Assembly: GCF_000208745.1 (NCBI RefSeq)
Contig: NC_030850.1
Span: 8,022,151-8,086,150, forward strand
DNA length: 64,000 bases
Origin: Theobroma cacao
Taxonomy: Eukaryota; Streptophyta; Magnoliopsida; Malvales; Malvaceae
Direction of reading: 5' to 3'
Positions 1-34,200 of the stretch are shown here, one piece after another (positions within the stretch are counted from its first letter, which is position 1; each line of letters opens with the position of its first letter). A program made the position numbers and the translations under genes. Under the pieces are notes generated by a model, which was given only the letters and a program-made list of their open reading frames with translations, had not been told where the DNA came from and searched no databases.

Positions 1-14876
<14,876 letters not shown>

Positions 14877-15042
14877 CTGATTCAGAGGTTTTCCCTTAAA
14901 AAAAATTCAATTTGAGGAACTAAAGCGAATTTGGAATATGGAAATTCTTTTCCGTGGAATGCGAATTTTCAGAGTTTTGTTGGAGAGAGACCTAAGCGCA
15001 GACAAACGGGCATTGCTTTTCGTCGTTCCAAATTCTTTGATC

Positions 15043-15048
15043 GGCCCA
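15043..15048 (-). promoter_or_regulatory. Site II (TGGGCC) box upstream of SEC6
   Basis: TGGGCC on the minus strand lies about 170 bp upstream of the SEC6 start, in a locally GC-rich island (about 14990-15115) between AT-rich flanks. TGGGCY boxes are known TCP-factor sites in promoters of plant housekeeping genes, which fits SEC6. The position is plausible, but a 6-bp motif alone is weak evidence. Confidence 0.35.
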
Positions 15049-15129
15049 GACCCAGACCCGATCTCCTTCAATCGGGTATCGAATAACACGGTTTTGACTG
15101 GCCCGACGATTACTAGTAATCTATAATCC

Positions 15130-15950
15130 GACAAGAAGTATGAATTCATTTAATATTTATTTTTTAATGCATCAATTTTATTATTATACTTTTTAAGTTT
15201 TTTAAAATAGTAAAAAATTTGATGATAAAAATATTTTATGAGAAAATATAAATAAATTTTGACTTTTAATTTTTTTGAAAAATATTATAAAAAGGCTTCA
15301 TCAAAGGTTTACTGTTATTTATAGTATTGAATATATATTAATATAATAATATGAAAGAAAATATATAATATATAATATATTTCAATAAACATGTAAGTAT
15401 ATTAATTTCTTTTCAAAAAATAAAATAAATAATTAGATTTCTTTAAAAAAATAAAAAATTAAATCAATTTTAATATTTACATTATAAGTATTTGATATTA
15501 ATCATATATTTTATTCTTTATTATCATAAAATTAATAGTTGATTGAAATGCTTTTTATTTAAAAATGCATATATGATTTTATCAATTATATAATAATTAA
15601 ATATTTTAAATATATTATTTAATCATATATTTTTTATTTAATTAAGTGTATATTTTTATATTGCACTTTATTTTTTATTAATAAGAATTTTTTATGTCAT
15701 TTTATTCTTTTATTTTTTTCCTTTTTTTTTCTTTCTTTCTTCAATAGCAACCAAAAGCCCTTGAAGGGCTTAATTGACAAACAAATGGCAATTAATTGGA
15801 CTGTCAAAGGTTAACCAATTAAGTTCTCTAAAAGCTTACTTTTACCTATAGTAAAGAAATAAGAACCATAGGTAAAATTACCTGAGGTTAAAATCAAGAG
15901 GTAAAACTGATCACCAAGGAGCAAATGTCAAGTACATACTTGAGTGGTGC
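15130..15950. other. AT-rich intergenic DNA between SEC6 and ALDH3I1
   Basis: Very AT-rich, with no long open frame and no clear repeat structure. It lies upstream of SEC6 and downstream of the ALDH3I1 stop, so it should hold the SEC6 distal promoter and, at its right end, the ALDH 3' UTR and polyadenylation signals. I cannot place those precisely. Confidence 0.6.
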
Positions 15951-16076
15951 AATTAGCACCTTTACAATACACTATATATTCTGACATTCTAACTTCATAC
16001 AATTACCCAACAGTTCATCTTGAATGCAAAGTAGCTAAGAAATCTTGTATTGAGATAAGCAAATCTGTCTGCATTC

Positions 16077-23473
<7,397 letters not shown>

Positions 23474-23608
23474 GGCAGCTAGAGAATCTCCAAGTTATCG
23501 GTAGAGAATTTGGTCACTCAAAGTATCCTGGTGGAAGCAAATAAAAATAAAGATCAGGGTTCTTGTTCAGCTGCTTTTTGTGTTTAAATCCGAAAGGTAC
23601 ATGCAAAA

Positions 23609-23617
23609 ACACGTGGC
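23609..23617 (+). promoter_or_regulatory. G-box/ABRE (ACACGTGGC) upstream of ALDH3I1
   Basis: ACACGTGGC contains the palindromic CACGTG core in the ABRE context bound by ABF/AREB bZIP factors. It lies about 137 bp upstream of the inferred ALDH3I1 start. Arabidopsis ALDH3I1 is known to respond to ABA and dehydration, so the site fits the gene. Function here is inferred. Confidence 0.55.
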
Positions 23618-23725
23618 TCAAGCGCTTCCTGTCTCATATCCTTTGCTGCCAACTGAAAAGGGCTACTTCGTGGGGACCACGAGAGACTTTTCACAGCCAT
23701 TAAAATTTTCTGAGTGCAGGAGATA

Positions 23726-23732
23726 ACGTGTC
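23726..23732 (+). promoter_or_regulatory. Second ABRE-like box (ACGTGTC) upstream of ALDH3I1
   Basis: ACGTGTC matches the ABRE consensus ACGTGKC and lies about 110 bp further upstream than the first box. Paired ABREs, or an ABRE with a coupling element, are usually needed for strong ABA response, so the spacing supports a real cis-module. No expression evidence is available from sequence. Confidence 0.45.
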
Positions 23733-23929
23733 ACTTACCTGATGAACATTAGTATGCTGCCATGTTCAATTGTCGAAAAGCGCCAGAGTCTTAAACAGAA
23801 ATGAACCCAAACCCAAATCAGCTCTCCCTTTCCCGAGTTGGCCCATATTTGGGGGATATTGCCATTTTGGCCTTGTTTAGTTTATTGTAACAGACAAATC
23901 TTAAGGACGTTGATGCTGACAGTCTTGTT

Positions 23930-25009
23930 CAATATACTTATTAGGTATAGTAAAATATTATAATAAATAATAATATTATATATTGATATAATTTTAATAT
24001 TTTTTATTATTTATATTACATTAATATCAAATAAATATAAAATAATAAATAATATTTTAATTAATAATAATTTATTTTTTAATAATTTTTAATAATTTAA
24101 TTGATTCAAAATAAAAATATATGGATTTGATTGAATGTAATGAAAAAATAAAAAAAAATTTAAATTTTTTTAAATAGTTAAATAATGTTAAAATATTATA
24201 TCTAAATTGTTTATGAAAAAAATATTTTGAAATTTGATACAATTTACTATATTAAACATTTCAAAAAATATATATATATATATGTGATGCACTATAAATA
24301 TATAAAAAAATATTAAATCACGTCTTGTTATCTTTAAATTTAAAAATAAAGTTTGGGAGCCTATAAATATAAATTAGTACTCATAATACTCTGTATGTAA
24401 AAGCTTGTTTAAATTCAATAATTTGAAATTTTCTAATTTTAATTTCATAAATGATTTAATAGTATTAGAATTGCATATTTTCTCAACCATAAAAACTAAA
24501 TAAAAATAATTACACTCTTACAAAAAAAAAAGTGATGATAAGTAAATTTACTTGTTATCATTTTAATTAAATATTAAATTGATCTAATGAGGTGGAGTTC
24601 TTTTTTTGTTTTAATTATATGAAGTTACCTAAGCTTTGCTTGGAAGGATCGATGAAAAAATTGGAAAATTAGAGAAGGACAAAAGTGGAAATGTCATTTT
24701 TTTTTTCATTGGTATGCTGAGTAGGAAAGAGAGAAAAAATAAATTTCTTTCCATTCATTCCTTGGTAGATGTTAAAAAAAAGAAAAAAAATGAAAATTAT
24801 ATTATTTTATCATTATACCTTTTATAAATCAAGATAATAAAAAAATCTAAAAAATGATAGACAATTTTGTAAATATTATTTTGAAGATATTGAGAATTCA
24901 AATTTTAGAACAAGATGATGAAATTTATAAAAAATATTAATAGGTGCTTATAAATAATTATTAAAAAATATATATTTTATCCTTTAGGGTATCACTTAAT
25001 TTCGCATGA
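23930..25009. other. AT-rich intergenic DNA left of the inverted repeat
   Basis: No gene seen. The 24035-24170 stretch is a diverged direct copy of the left arm of the inverted repeat at 25010-25425 (shared words around AATATTTTAATTAAT, GATT(C/T)AAAATAAAAAT and GTAATGAAAAA). A short TA microsatellite is at 24269-24283. Confidence 0.5.
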
Positions 25010-25425
25010 GTATAAAATGATAAGTAATATTTTAATTAATGATAATTCGTAGATCGTTAATCATAAAAGCCTAGTTGATTTAAAATAAAAATAAAAAGAC
25101 TTTATTGAACATAATGAAAAATAAGTATTTATTTTAATTTTCTTAAATTATTCAAGGGTTTTTCAAGCATTATGTCAAAGAATTTTGTTATTAATAATTT
25201 TTTGGCATAATGCTCAAATAAATCCCTAAACTATTTAAGAAAATTTAAATAAGTCAATATTCTTTTATTGCATTCAATAAAGTCTTTATATTTTTATTTT
25301 TTTAAAAAAAATCTTTATATTTTTATTTTAGATCAAATAAGGTCATATGATTAATAATTAATTATTAACTAATTGACATTAATTAAAATATTATTTGTTA
25401 TTTTATATTCACATGGTGTTGATGT
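25010..25425. repeat. Long inverted repeat (MITE/fold-back candidate)
   Basis: The left arm (about 25010-25192) and the right arm (about 25203-25425) are reverse complements over roughly 180 bp with gaps. Matched words include TAATATTTTAATTAATG against CATTAATTAAAATATTA, TTCAATAAAGTCTTT against its complement, and TTAAGAAAATTTAAATAA. The arms nearly touch, so the transcript could fold into one long hairpin. Diverged direct copies of an arm lie at 24035-24170 and about 25560-25750, showing a dispersed family. No coding capacity; the flanking duplication is not certain. Confidence 0.6.
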
Positions 25426-25850
25426 GGAAGGTGAAAAATATTACATTATTATGTTATTATGCTAAATTAGCATGTAACATTATCATTAACTATCATATGT
25501 TAGTATGTCACATCATCATAAATTATAACATATGAGTATACCACGACAATGTTGTGCAACATAGAATGATAATGAGTATTTTGATTAAGTCAATCATTAA
25601 ATATTTATTAGATTTAAAATAAAATAAAATAAAAAAAACTTATTTAATTTAAAATAAAAATACAAGAGCTTGATTTAAAGTAATAAAAGTACAAAAGCTT
25701 ATTTAAATTTATCTTAATAGTTTAAGAGATTTTTTAGTTATCATGTTTAGATTTTTTTCATTTCAAATTTGGTACAAAAGAACATTAAGTTGAATTTCTT
25801 ACTAAAAATAAATAACTTAATTAACTTTAACAAGAGAGTGACCTTTCATT

Positions 25851-25872
25851 AATATATATATATATATATATA
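25851..25872. repeat. (TA)n microsatellite
   Basis: About eleven TA dinucleotides, roughly 320 bp upstream of the gene starting at 26192. It could act as an AT-rich promoter spacer; nothing shows function. Confidence 0.85.
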
Positions 25873-26191
25873 ATATTATGTATTGGACTAGATCGGCTTG
25901 GGCCTAACTGAATAATCTTTTGTGTAGCCCGGTGATTGAAGAGTTAGAAAACGTTGTGGAAGCCCATGGAAATTAAGAGCAGGACTGTGGAGATGGGAGC
26001 AAGGTAAAGGAAAGGGCAAAATTGAAAGGCAGCAGGCGCAGAAGAATCGACAGTTTGTAGTCATGTAACCAAAAGTATCAAACTGGATCTTGTTTTCTTT
26101 AGCAGACCAGTCAAGATTTCAAAAGAACGAAAGAACGATGCCTTATTTATTACTCACTCAGAAGCCAAAGAAAAAGAAGAGAAAAGAAAAG

Positions 26192-27103
26192 ATGCTCCCA
26201 CTAAAGCTGGTACGAGAGGCCTTCACCCAACACCCTCTCCTTCTCTCCCAGCATCACCATCGCCATCATTCCAAGTCCGACCTTGAAGATGATGATGATG
26301 AAAACGATGCCTCCAAGCCCAGCATTTACAACTTCTATTATTATTCCTCTAAATCAACCAAACCCAGAACCCCCAAATCCAAAACCAAGCCCAAGACCCC
26401 ACTGCTCCTCTTTCTCCCTACCAAAGAAGTTATCTGCGACACATTTAGGTTAGCGACCATAGCCAGAGAAATGGGCATGGATTTCAACCCGACCCCTTCC
26501 CTTTCTCACATCGTTTTCTCTTACTCTTCTTCCTCTCCCTCTCCCTCTCCTTCTTCGTCTTCTGCTTCTTCTTCTTCAGCCTCTTCCTCTGCCTTGTCTC
26601 TCTCATCTTCGTTTTCCATGCCTTTACCGCACGGTGCCGTTTTGGTTTCCTTCCCTTCACTCTCTTCCTCCTCCCTTTCCCATCTTCGTTCCTTTGTTTC
26701 CCTCTCTAAAGGCCTTTTCAAGCTCGTTTTTATCTCCTCGGGCTCTGATTATGATGCAAAATTTGATGATTCCCGCAACTGGGATTGCTGCTCCATTTCT
26801 CTGTTTCAAAGGCTGACAGGTGATAGGATAGAATCCATGGATGCATTTTCAAGGGCTTTGGCTGGAATGGGATGGACCCTTTTCAATACAAGGAAAAACC
26901 CATCTCTAAATTCTGCTAATCCCGCTACCAAATCGGTTTACTTGTTCAGGAAAGTAGATTCGGGTCGGGTTCGGGGAGGGAGAGGGAATGGAGAGTGCAG
27001 GATAAGAGAGCTGAGGTTGCCTTCATTGGATTTCAGGAATGCCCCTTTGAAGATTTTGCAGTATATTGTTTTGATGACTGATGATGTTTTTTATCTTGGG
27101 TAA
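26192..27103 (+). CDS. Plant protein of unknown function, single exon
   Basis: A 303-residue open frame with no intron. I prefer the ATG giving MLPLKLVREAFTQHPLLL; the frame is open upstream to 26090, but the extra 34 residues are Lys-rich and unlike the rest. Visible parts: a basic N-terminus with a His-rich patch, an acidic DDDDEND stretch near residue 36, a segment around TPLLLFLPTKEVICDTFRLA that looks like a folded core, a low-complexity Ser/Pro run around residues 115-145, and a well-formed C-terminus ending LKILQYIVLMTDDVFYLG. Balanced composition outside the Ser tract, and a Leu/Val-rich beta-alpha pattern, argue for a real protein. It reminds me of an uncharacterised plant family starting MLP-LKLVR, but I cannot name a domain. 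Site II-like TGGGCC occurs upstream near 25909. Confidence 0.75.
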   Translation: MLPLKLVREAFTQHPLLLSQHHHRHHSKSDLEDDDDENDASKPSIYNFYYYSSKSTKPRTPKSKTKPKTPLLLFLPTKEVICDTFRLATIAREMGMDFNPTPSLSHIVFSYSSSSPSPSPSSSSASSSSASSSALSLSSSFSMPLPHGAVLVSFPSLSSSSLSHLRSFVSLSKGLFKLVFISSGSDYDAKFDDSRNWDCCSISLFQRLTGDRIESMDAFSRALAGMGWTLFNTRKNPSLNSANPATKSVYLFRKVDSGRVRGGRGNGECRIRELRLPSLDFRNAPLKILQYIVLMTDDVFYLG

Positions 27104-27939
27104 AAAAGAAAAAGAGGACAAAGGAAGAAGAAAGAAATGGGGTATGTTTTTTTTTTTGTTACTTATTTTTACTTTTACTGCCTTAATTTTTCTCTTTTAT
27201 TTTTGTTAATTTATGTATATGTTTGTTGTACTTCTCCAGAAATTAGTAAATTACTAATGTTAAAACAATTTCGTGAAATTTACCCGATGACTTCTTTTAT
27301 AGGTAAGGAAAATGTTAACAAGTGCCTATTAACACTGGTTAAGGTCTTGTTTTTGAAAGATCCCTGTGGTTCATTCATTGGTCTTACTTAAGTTCAATGA
27401 GAATAGTGCATAATTAGAAATAGTAGACTTCAGTTCTTCAATAACCTGTTACATGGCTGCAATGTGCTCACGAAAATGGACCACAATCAAGCTCAGATCA
27501 GGCCAGCGAATGAAGTTTTTGTTAGTGCCTTTTTCAAGGTAAAATTTGATTCTTGAAAAGAAGTTTATGAATGTCTTATGAAGGATGCATTCTACCAAAA
27601 GGAGGTACTAAGAGTTAGACCAAATCTGCTAATGAATTTTAACTGTTGGGCTTGCTCTGAAGAAGTGATAGATTGTACAGCTTGGAAACTTTTGGAGTTT
27701 AAGGTAAAGTGGCTTGTTTATAAAATAGGAGACATGTATGGTGCCAGAACAACAAGCATCTCTAGGTTCTTTTGAGTGGTGCTTAGGAACTAGATAAGTT
27801 GAACGATCCATCTGATGGTTGTTAAAAGTAGAAACAGGCATAGCATCAAAGATGAGATCTTCCTGATGGTTGCATAACATAGTGGAATCATGGACACTAC
27901 TTCTTGTTGGGAGAAAATCCTCAAGATAGAGTAAAAGAT

Positions 27940-28055
27940 AAACATTTTGTATGGCAATGTCAATAGGGAAGCTAAATATCTTGTATGGCAATGTCAATAG
28001 GAGAAGCTAAATTCTTGTACAGCAATGTCAATGGGAAACTACATTTTGAACAGTA
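27940..28055 (+). repeat. Three-copy tandem repeat, ~40 bp
   Basis: The words CTTGTATGGCAATGTCAATAGG and GAAGCTAAAT recur three times with drift: TTTGTATGGCAATGTCAATA, CTTGTATGGCAATGTCAATA, CTTGTACAGCAATGTCAATG. A small local tandem duplication. Confidence 0.75.
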
Positions 28056-28344
28056 ATATTAATGCGACTGGTTGGCAACCTACTTTTACTAAGTATATAA
28101 TAGGATAGCTGTTGTAGTAATAGTGGAAGCATATGCTGGAAGTGTCAAAGAAGTAAATGAATTCCAAAAAATATTGTTGTTGCACGTATTTTAAGAGCTC
28201 TAGTTCAAGAACAGCTTGTTTGCCTATGGCTTAGAAACTGATTAGATATAATTTAGAGACTGATGCTTTTCGAACTTCAAACTGCAAGGTCTTTTCTCTG
28301 CTTCCTCAGGTCAGTGGAGCATGACTTAAGTATGTGTTTCTGCC

Positions 28345-28395
28345 TCTGTGTGTGTGTGTGTGTTGGGTTTTTTTGGGGGGGGGGGGGTGTGTGTT
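28345..28395 (+). repeat. (TG)n followed by 13-base G run
   Basis: TG dinucleotides, a T run, then 13 consecutive G bases at 28375-28387 and more TG. Such a G homopolymer is unusual in this AT-rich DNA and is a likely place for length error or variation. Confidence 0.85.
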
Positions 28396-31285
28396 GTCGA
28401 TATGCATTCATCTTGAGCCAAAAAGCATTACTAGATATGAAGCTGTCTGTTACTGTTTTTAAAAATTACATAATTAAGGCTATGCTGAACTAGATGATAA
28501 AATGGGCTGAGTTCTAGGAGAATTTCAAAGGGAATGATGAGCAGGAGAAGGAATAGCTGCTGATTTTGATGGAGGGAAATAAGAGGCGATCAAAAAGGGA
28601 AATTTTTCTCAAAATAGCTATTCAAAGAAAAAGAGCTCAATCTTGCCATTGCTGAAGAAACTGGTAGAAACAGATCATTATTAAGAACTTAAATGTGGAT
28701 CAAAGAGTTCAAAAGGAAATACTTGGATAAACTCTCCATTTTAGGTTGAAAATAAGGATGGTTCAGGAGGAATTCTAGGATCATCTGGGGAAAGGCTGTG
28801 TTTTTTTTTTTCTATCATGATGTAGAAATATGTTAAACTGAGAGGCAGTCACATGGTTGTTTAATTGCTGATGATCTTGAATAGGGGGATTATTGCCTCC
28901 CTGAAGACTTAAGAAGATTGTGGAGGAAATGTTTGATTTGATGCTATTTTCTTTGGGTTCCATTCATCTGTGTGCAAGGGTAGTTGACCATGAGCTCCCA
29001 ATGAAACCACAAGCTTTAGAGAAGGACAAAATTGTAGAATGTTTATATCTTGTAATGGGGATATAAGTTCAAACCACAAGACACAAGCGCAAGTTATGCA
29101 CTATCTTGCATATTGCATGTACACAAGCACATACAGTTGGATCTTCCAATTAATGGAGAAGTTTAGCCATGGAATTTGTCTTTTAGGTGGCATTTTCACT
29201 TCAATGTGTAGCAGTTGTACTTAATCCTCATTTTCATATGGCTCTAATATGAAGTTGGACATAACTATCGTATATGCTTAATTTCAAGAAATTTGACATG
29301 TTGACTAGAAAGGATCAGGCTGAACATTCGGGGAGGCTGAGTTCTATACTCAACTCCATTCCTTTTATGAGTTTGAACTAGAAACAAGCATGGTTCACTT
29401 CCTAGAATATGACGTCTTTAACGTCTATTTTGATATATTAAGTTTCCTCGAGACTTAAGAATATGATCAAAGGGTTGACCATGTTGTAATTCTAGGATTT
29501 GCATTATAACTTACCAAGCAAGATGCTTTGCTCATGGTACAGTAAGTTTTAACATCCACTACAATAGTCAGCATCACATTCATGGACACTTGATCTTACT
29601 TCTAATCTCCATTAAATAGTTCATTTTTGTTTATGCTCCTCAAGCCAGACTCTATTGAGAGTCCATTGTTTCTCAATTCTCTTCATAGTCTGCTTATATT
29701 GTCTGTAAAAAGAATTTAGTTATCGGCTCAGACTTCCTAGTAAATTTTGGTCAGCTTACTGACAATGAAGTCACTGTTTTGGATGACCCTTCCCAGGACT
29801 GAAACATTTTTTTTAGCAGATGCTAGAGCGGTTTATTTTTTTTCTTTTTTGGTAGCTTGTGCAGTTTGGGTATTTCCAGCATCTTTGGTACCCAAAAACA
29901 AAGGCACTTGCGTATTTACCTTGTCTTTTCAAGCCATATATAGCAGCTATTTGGAGTCTAGAGCCAATTTTTTGGCATTGCAGGGTAGTGATAGATGATG
30001 TTAAGGATATAGTTTTGCGTTGTAGGTCTTGTTCTTTCTCCCATCCGCAGACCTCTAATGGTTTGGCCTAAGCATGAGCTCATCTACGTTGTGATTAAGA
30101 TGGAATTAGAGTTTGGAGGTTTACCGTACCTGATGAGGGCCTCCCTTCTTCTGTTATGATTTAATGGTTTAAATGAATTTGCCTTTTATCCTAAAAAAAA
30201 AAGGGCAATTGATCTTTAGTCCAATAGTAAAATTGCATGTATTATTGATTCAAAAGGTTAGTCCCACCCGGTTGACATAATACTGTCAGCCTTGAGCTTT
30301 TGTTTTTGCGTAAATTTATGCTCGGCTTGAAAATAAAATCCAGCTATTTGAACTCAATTGGATTAAATCTCAGTTATTGTTGACTCAATTTGACTCGTGA
30401 ATCACTTGAATTTGAGTGTAAAATTATATCAACTTTGGTCTGAGCAGCTCGAGTTTGAGATAATCTTGATAGTGAATAAGTCAAGCCGCGTTAAGTAGCT
30501 TTAAGTAACCATTCTTTTATGAGTTAGCTGTCGGAATGAAGTCAATTGACCGGAAATGCTACCGCGTGCTCATGGAGTGAGATGAAATAATGGATGACGG
30601 AACAAGAAAATGAATCAGTCTTGAAAATTTTGCCACATAAAATGTTTCTCAGACTTTTAACAGTCAATCAGTAACCAGTAATATGTGTTTACCTCTAAGA
30701 GTGTACTGAGATTTCGTTCTCTTCCTCTTTCCCCTTTCTGTAACTTACAAAAATGGAGTGACCAAATACAGTACTGTCTCAACAAAAAACAAGTTTTCTG
30801 CATCCAAGCATTTGGCAACAAGTTTTCTGTTTATAAATATTTAGCTTACCGGTTGATACATGATTCTCGAACTCCAATCCCCTTCTCTCAATTAAAAAAG
30901 AAAGGCAAGTCTTTCATTTCCGGGAGGCAAGAAATAACAAAGCTCCTCAGCCAAGCAAGAGTACTAGAAAGCAGCAAATGACAGGCATATATTTATATTA
31001 AGATGCAACGGATATCGACCTACATTCCATTCAGCAATCAGGCATATATTAACCCAACACACTTTAGATTACCTTCGAGGGCCAATTAGGCTAACATCAT
31101 TCCACACACAATGTTGCCTGACGCACACCTCATTGCAAAAATGCAAACCCCAAAAGGCATGATCTATCAAATTGAATTGTAACTGCCATTCATTAAGTCT
31201 AGTAAAATCCAATTCTCTCAACATCTACTATTTGGCAGCAAAAAAGAATATAATAGTGAATTTATATGCATCATATATCAACAAA

Positions 31286-34200
31286 TCATGTTGTATGAGC
31301 ACCATGCGTTCTTGAAGCCCATATACCAAACACGAGAAACCAGAAGACAAACAAGATAGCCCAGTAGCGCGCAGGTCCATACTTAATCCTTGTCAGCACA
31401 ATCTGCAAGTTCCAGCCAAAACATTATCTAAAACTGAAATAAGGATAAAAAATAAAAATAAAAAGATAAGACTATGAATGTGATTATCTCAAGCAAATGA
31501 ACCAGAAGAGGAACAGAAACTCAGAATTTAACTGCAATACTGAACCTGCCACACAAAAGCCTGAAGAGAATAAATTTCCTTAGATATACAAAAGAGCAAT
31601 GTCTTCCTGTACTTGTTACTTTGCTTCTCTATACTACTATTTCAGATCAAACTCAGAATTTAAGGTAAAGATTATGAGACTAATAGTGCATGCCTTACAT
31701 GAATGCCATGCCTATCGTGAAGATAGAGCAAAAGCATAAAAATTTTTTGTTAAGATAGCTGCTATTTCAAGCAGCAAATAACCTTCTCAGTTGGCTTACA
31801 CTAGCCTCAAAAGGACTCCAAAAGATGCTAAATTGCAGATTTGAAACTACACAAACAACAAAGAGAGATAAACAGCAAGCAGTACACAGCCAATAACACT
31901 AAACTTTCAACCTCAGGTTTGACCAGAACTATGGGGATACTATTGCAAAATGAAAATGAAAAACTTATCCAGATTTTAAATATACAACATAAACCAAGAG
32001 AGAATGTAATTCTTAATGGTTTTCTAAATGCAATGGCCTTCTATATAAGTACCAACATAAATTTAATAACAGTCACATGAAGCACAGTAAACAAATACTT
32101 GCCAGGATGGCAAAAGCAAAAGACTAGCTGAAAGTCTAGATCTATTAGCTTGTCAAGGACAGAAACAAAAAGAATCAATCAAGTATCAAAATCTTACATA
32201 CAAAATATGTATATTTAGTCAAATCAAATGCAAATGAGTTTAGTAAATAAACAACTAAAGAAATAGTATCCAAGTTACTCACAAAGCGAAAGAAGACCAC
32301 AACTGTTAAGGCACAAATGCCTCCCAAGAGAATATGAAGACCACTCCTAGCCGTTTTCTGCAATAAAAAGAAAGATAAATTAAATAAAGCACATAATAAC
32401 CCTGATGACTAAATGCATACTTGTAATAAAAAAAAACAATGTTTTAACTATGTTGATAAAATTTCCATTGACAAGAATATGTGGGGCCGAGGAATCTAAT
32501 GGTGCTGCACAAATGCAATTACTAGAATATATATATATATATATATAGGGGGAAGAGTATTATCATTCCATTCAATCAATATGTATATAAAAGGAAAAGT
32601 AAAATAGAATTGTTCTCTGCATTCATGATTTTGGTTATCAAGATAACAACAGGTCCTATACAGTTTATGAACTTAAGACACTTTATGAGGCATTGAAAAT
32701 AAATGTGCACTTCTACCCTGGGAATAACCAACAGTCAAATCATTCCTAAGACCACTAAAAGTCCTCAAAATATTCATGGTGCAGCGGTTATGGCTCCTGC
32801 TACAAAATAGTGTTGGCCAATATTTATTGGGAGATGGAAGATCCTAGACCACCAGATCTTTAAACCATTTCTAACATGCCAAAAACCTCACCTCAATTCA
32901 CATAGTTTTACTTGAAGAAAAGGAGATAAAGAACCCACTAATAACACAGTTTATGTTTTCACAAGTTCAGCCATTACCGACAAAAGATGCCAATATGACT
33001 CAAAATGAGACATCTGAATAGATTTGGATACCAAAATTTGCCCACAACCACTGAATTGCCAATTCTAGGTACCAGTGTGGGCCTGGATTGACACGTGTAA
33101 AAAGAAAGAATATGCATTAATGTGTCCCTGCCCTATCAACAAAATCTATATCCTCATATCATCCATAAAATACCCACCCCAAATCCTGTATCTACATCAA
33201 CAATTCACAGCCTTCTTTAAGAACCTCACTGTTAAAAGTCTTTGGAAGCTAGTTTACATTCGATCTGTATATTAATATAGGTCTTTCCATCCATATACCA
33301 TAGTCCAAAAGAAAATACCACATTAATGACAACTCTAAACCATCATCAAAAACTATTTATTAAGCAGACAAACAAGCAGATTTAATCTAACATTTGATAT
33401 AAAAGAATATCATAACACACACAACATTTCTAATTACCCTTTAAAAGGACATAATAATAGAGTTTAATAATGTGTATCAACCCCATCACTTTAATGCAAT
33501 AGATAATCTCTTCTCTAGAACAAGAGACAATACAACAATTATAACAGAAGCAACATTTAACAGTAAACAGTGTGACAGCAAGCATCAGTTGATAGCGATA
33601 CCATGATTTGAATAGAGAAAGTTGATAAAAAATGAGTAACAAGCTTCCAACCCAGTGTCGAAAAAGATTGCTTGAGTATCAGACAGAAATAATTCCACTC
33701 TTACAGACCTCAAGTAATTATACAATCATCACTTCTCATGCTGGTTTATAATTGGAACAATATTAAATTTCTAAAATTTTTCATGCTCTAAGAATACAGT
33801 GAAAGGTTTGGCAATTACAGCAAGCTGATATTTTTAAATATTGGATTTTTTTATAAACATTGGAAAAACAAGAAGCAGTAGTTCCCTAGCTTGCCTGAGA
33901 AGTTATATGAGCATTTACTACAAAATACCTTTCCAACACGAGGAGCAATGAGCCATGCGAGTGTAACAGTAAGTAGACCTGTCGCAAGCAGAATTCCAGT
34001 ACCTTCCACAGCCCATTTGGTTGCAGGATTTTCAGTGGGAGCAACTTCTTCAGTGAAAGTATTAAGGGGTTGTTCAGAAACAGCCTGTGAAACTGCAGCA
34101 AAACTGTTATTATTGTTATTATTACTGTGTGGACTGAACCACAATGAAATCTCACTTAGCCGTTGCCTCCGTATAGCAGCAACGGCATCAGGGTCTACAC

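Larger units (their letters stand above)
27104..31285. other. Intergenic region, no gene recognised
   Basis: The left part should hold the 3' UTR of the unknown-function gene, and the right end the 3' UTR of the RING-CH gene. Open frames up to about 120 codons occur on both strands, but none has a recognisable motif, splice partner or amino-acid bias. A short tandem repeat and a G-run are listed separately. A non-coding transcript is possible but cannot be shown. Confidence 0.55.

Noticed and set aside
26521..26721. Minus-strand Glu-rich open frame
   Set aside because: Antisense of the TCC/TCT serine tract of the plus-strand gene.
29747..30071. Two overlapping short plus-strand frames
   Set aside because: No motif, no splice partner and poor codon bias; treated as intergenic.
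30210..30500. Stretch with repeated CTCAATT, GACTCG and CTCGAGTTTGAG words that could be a repeat element
   Set aside because: The words are suggestive of dispersed plant repeats but form no inverted or tandem structure that I can define.
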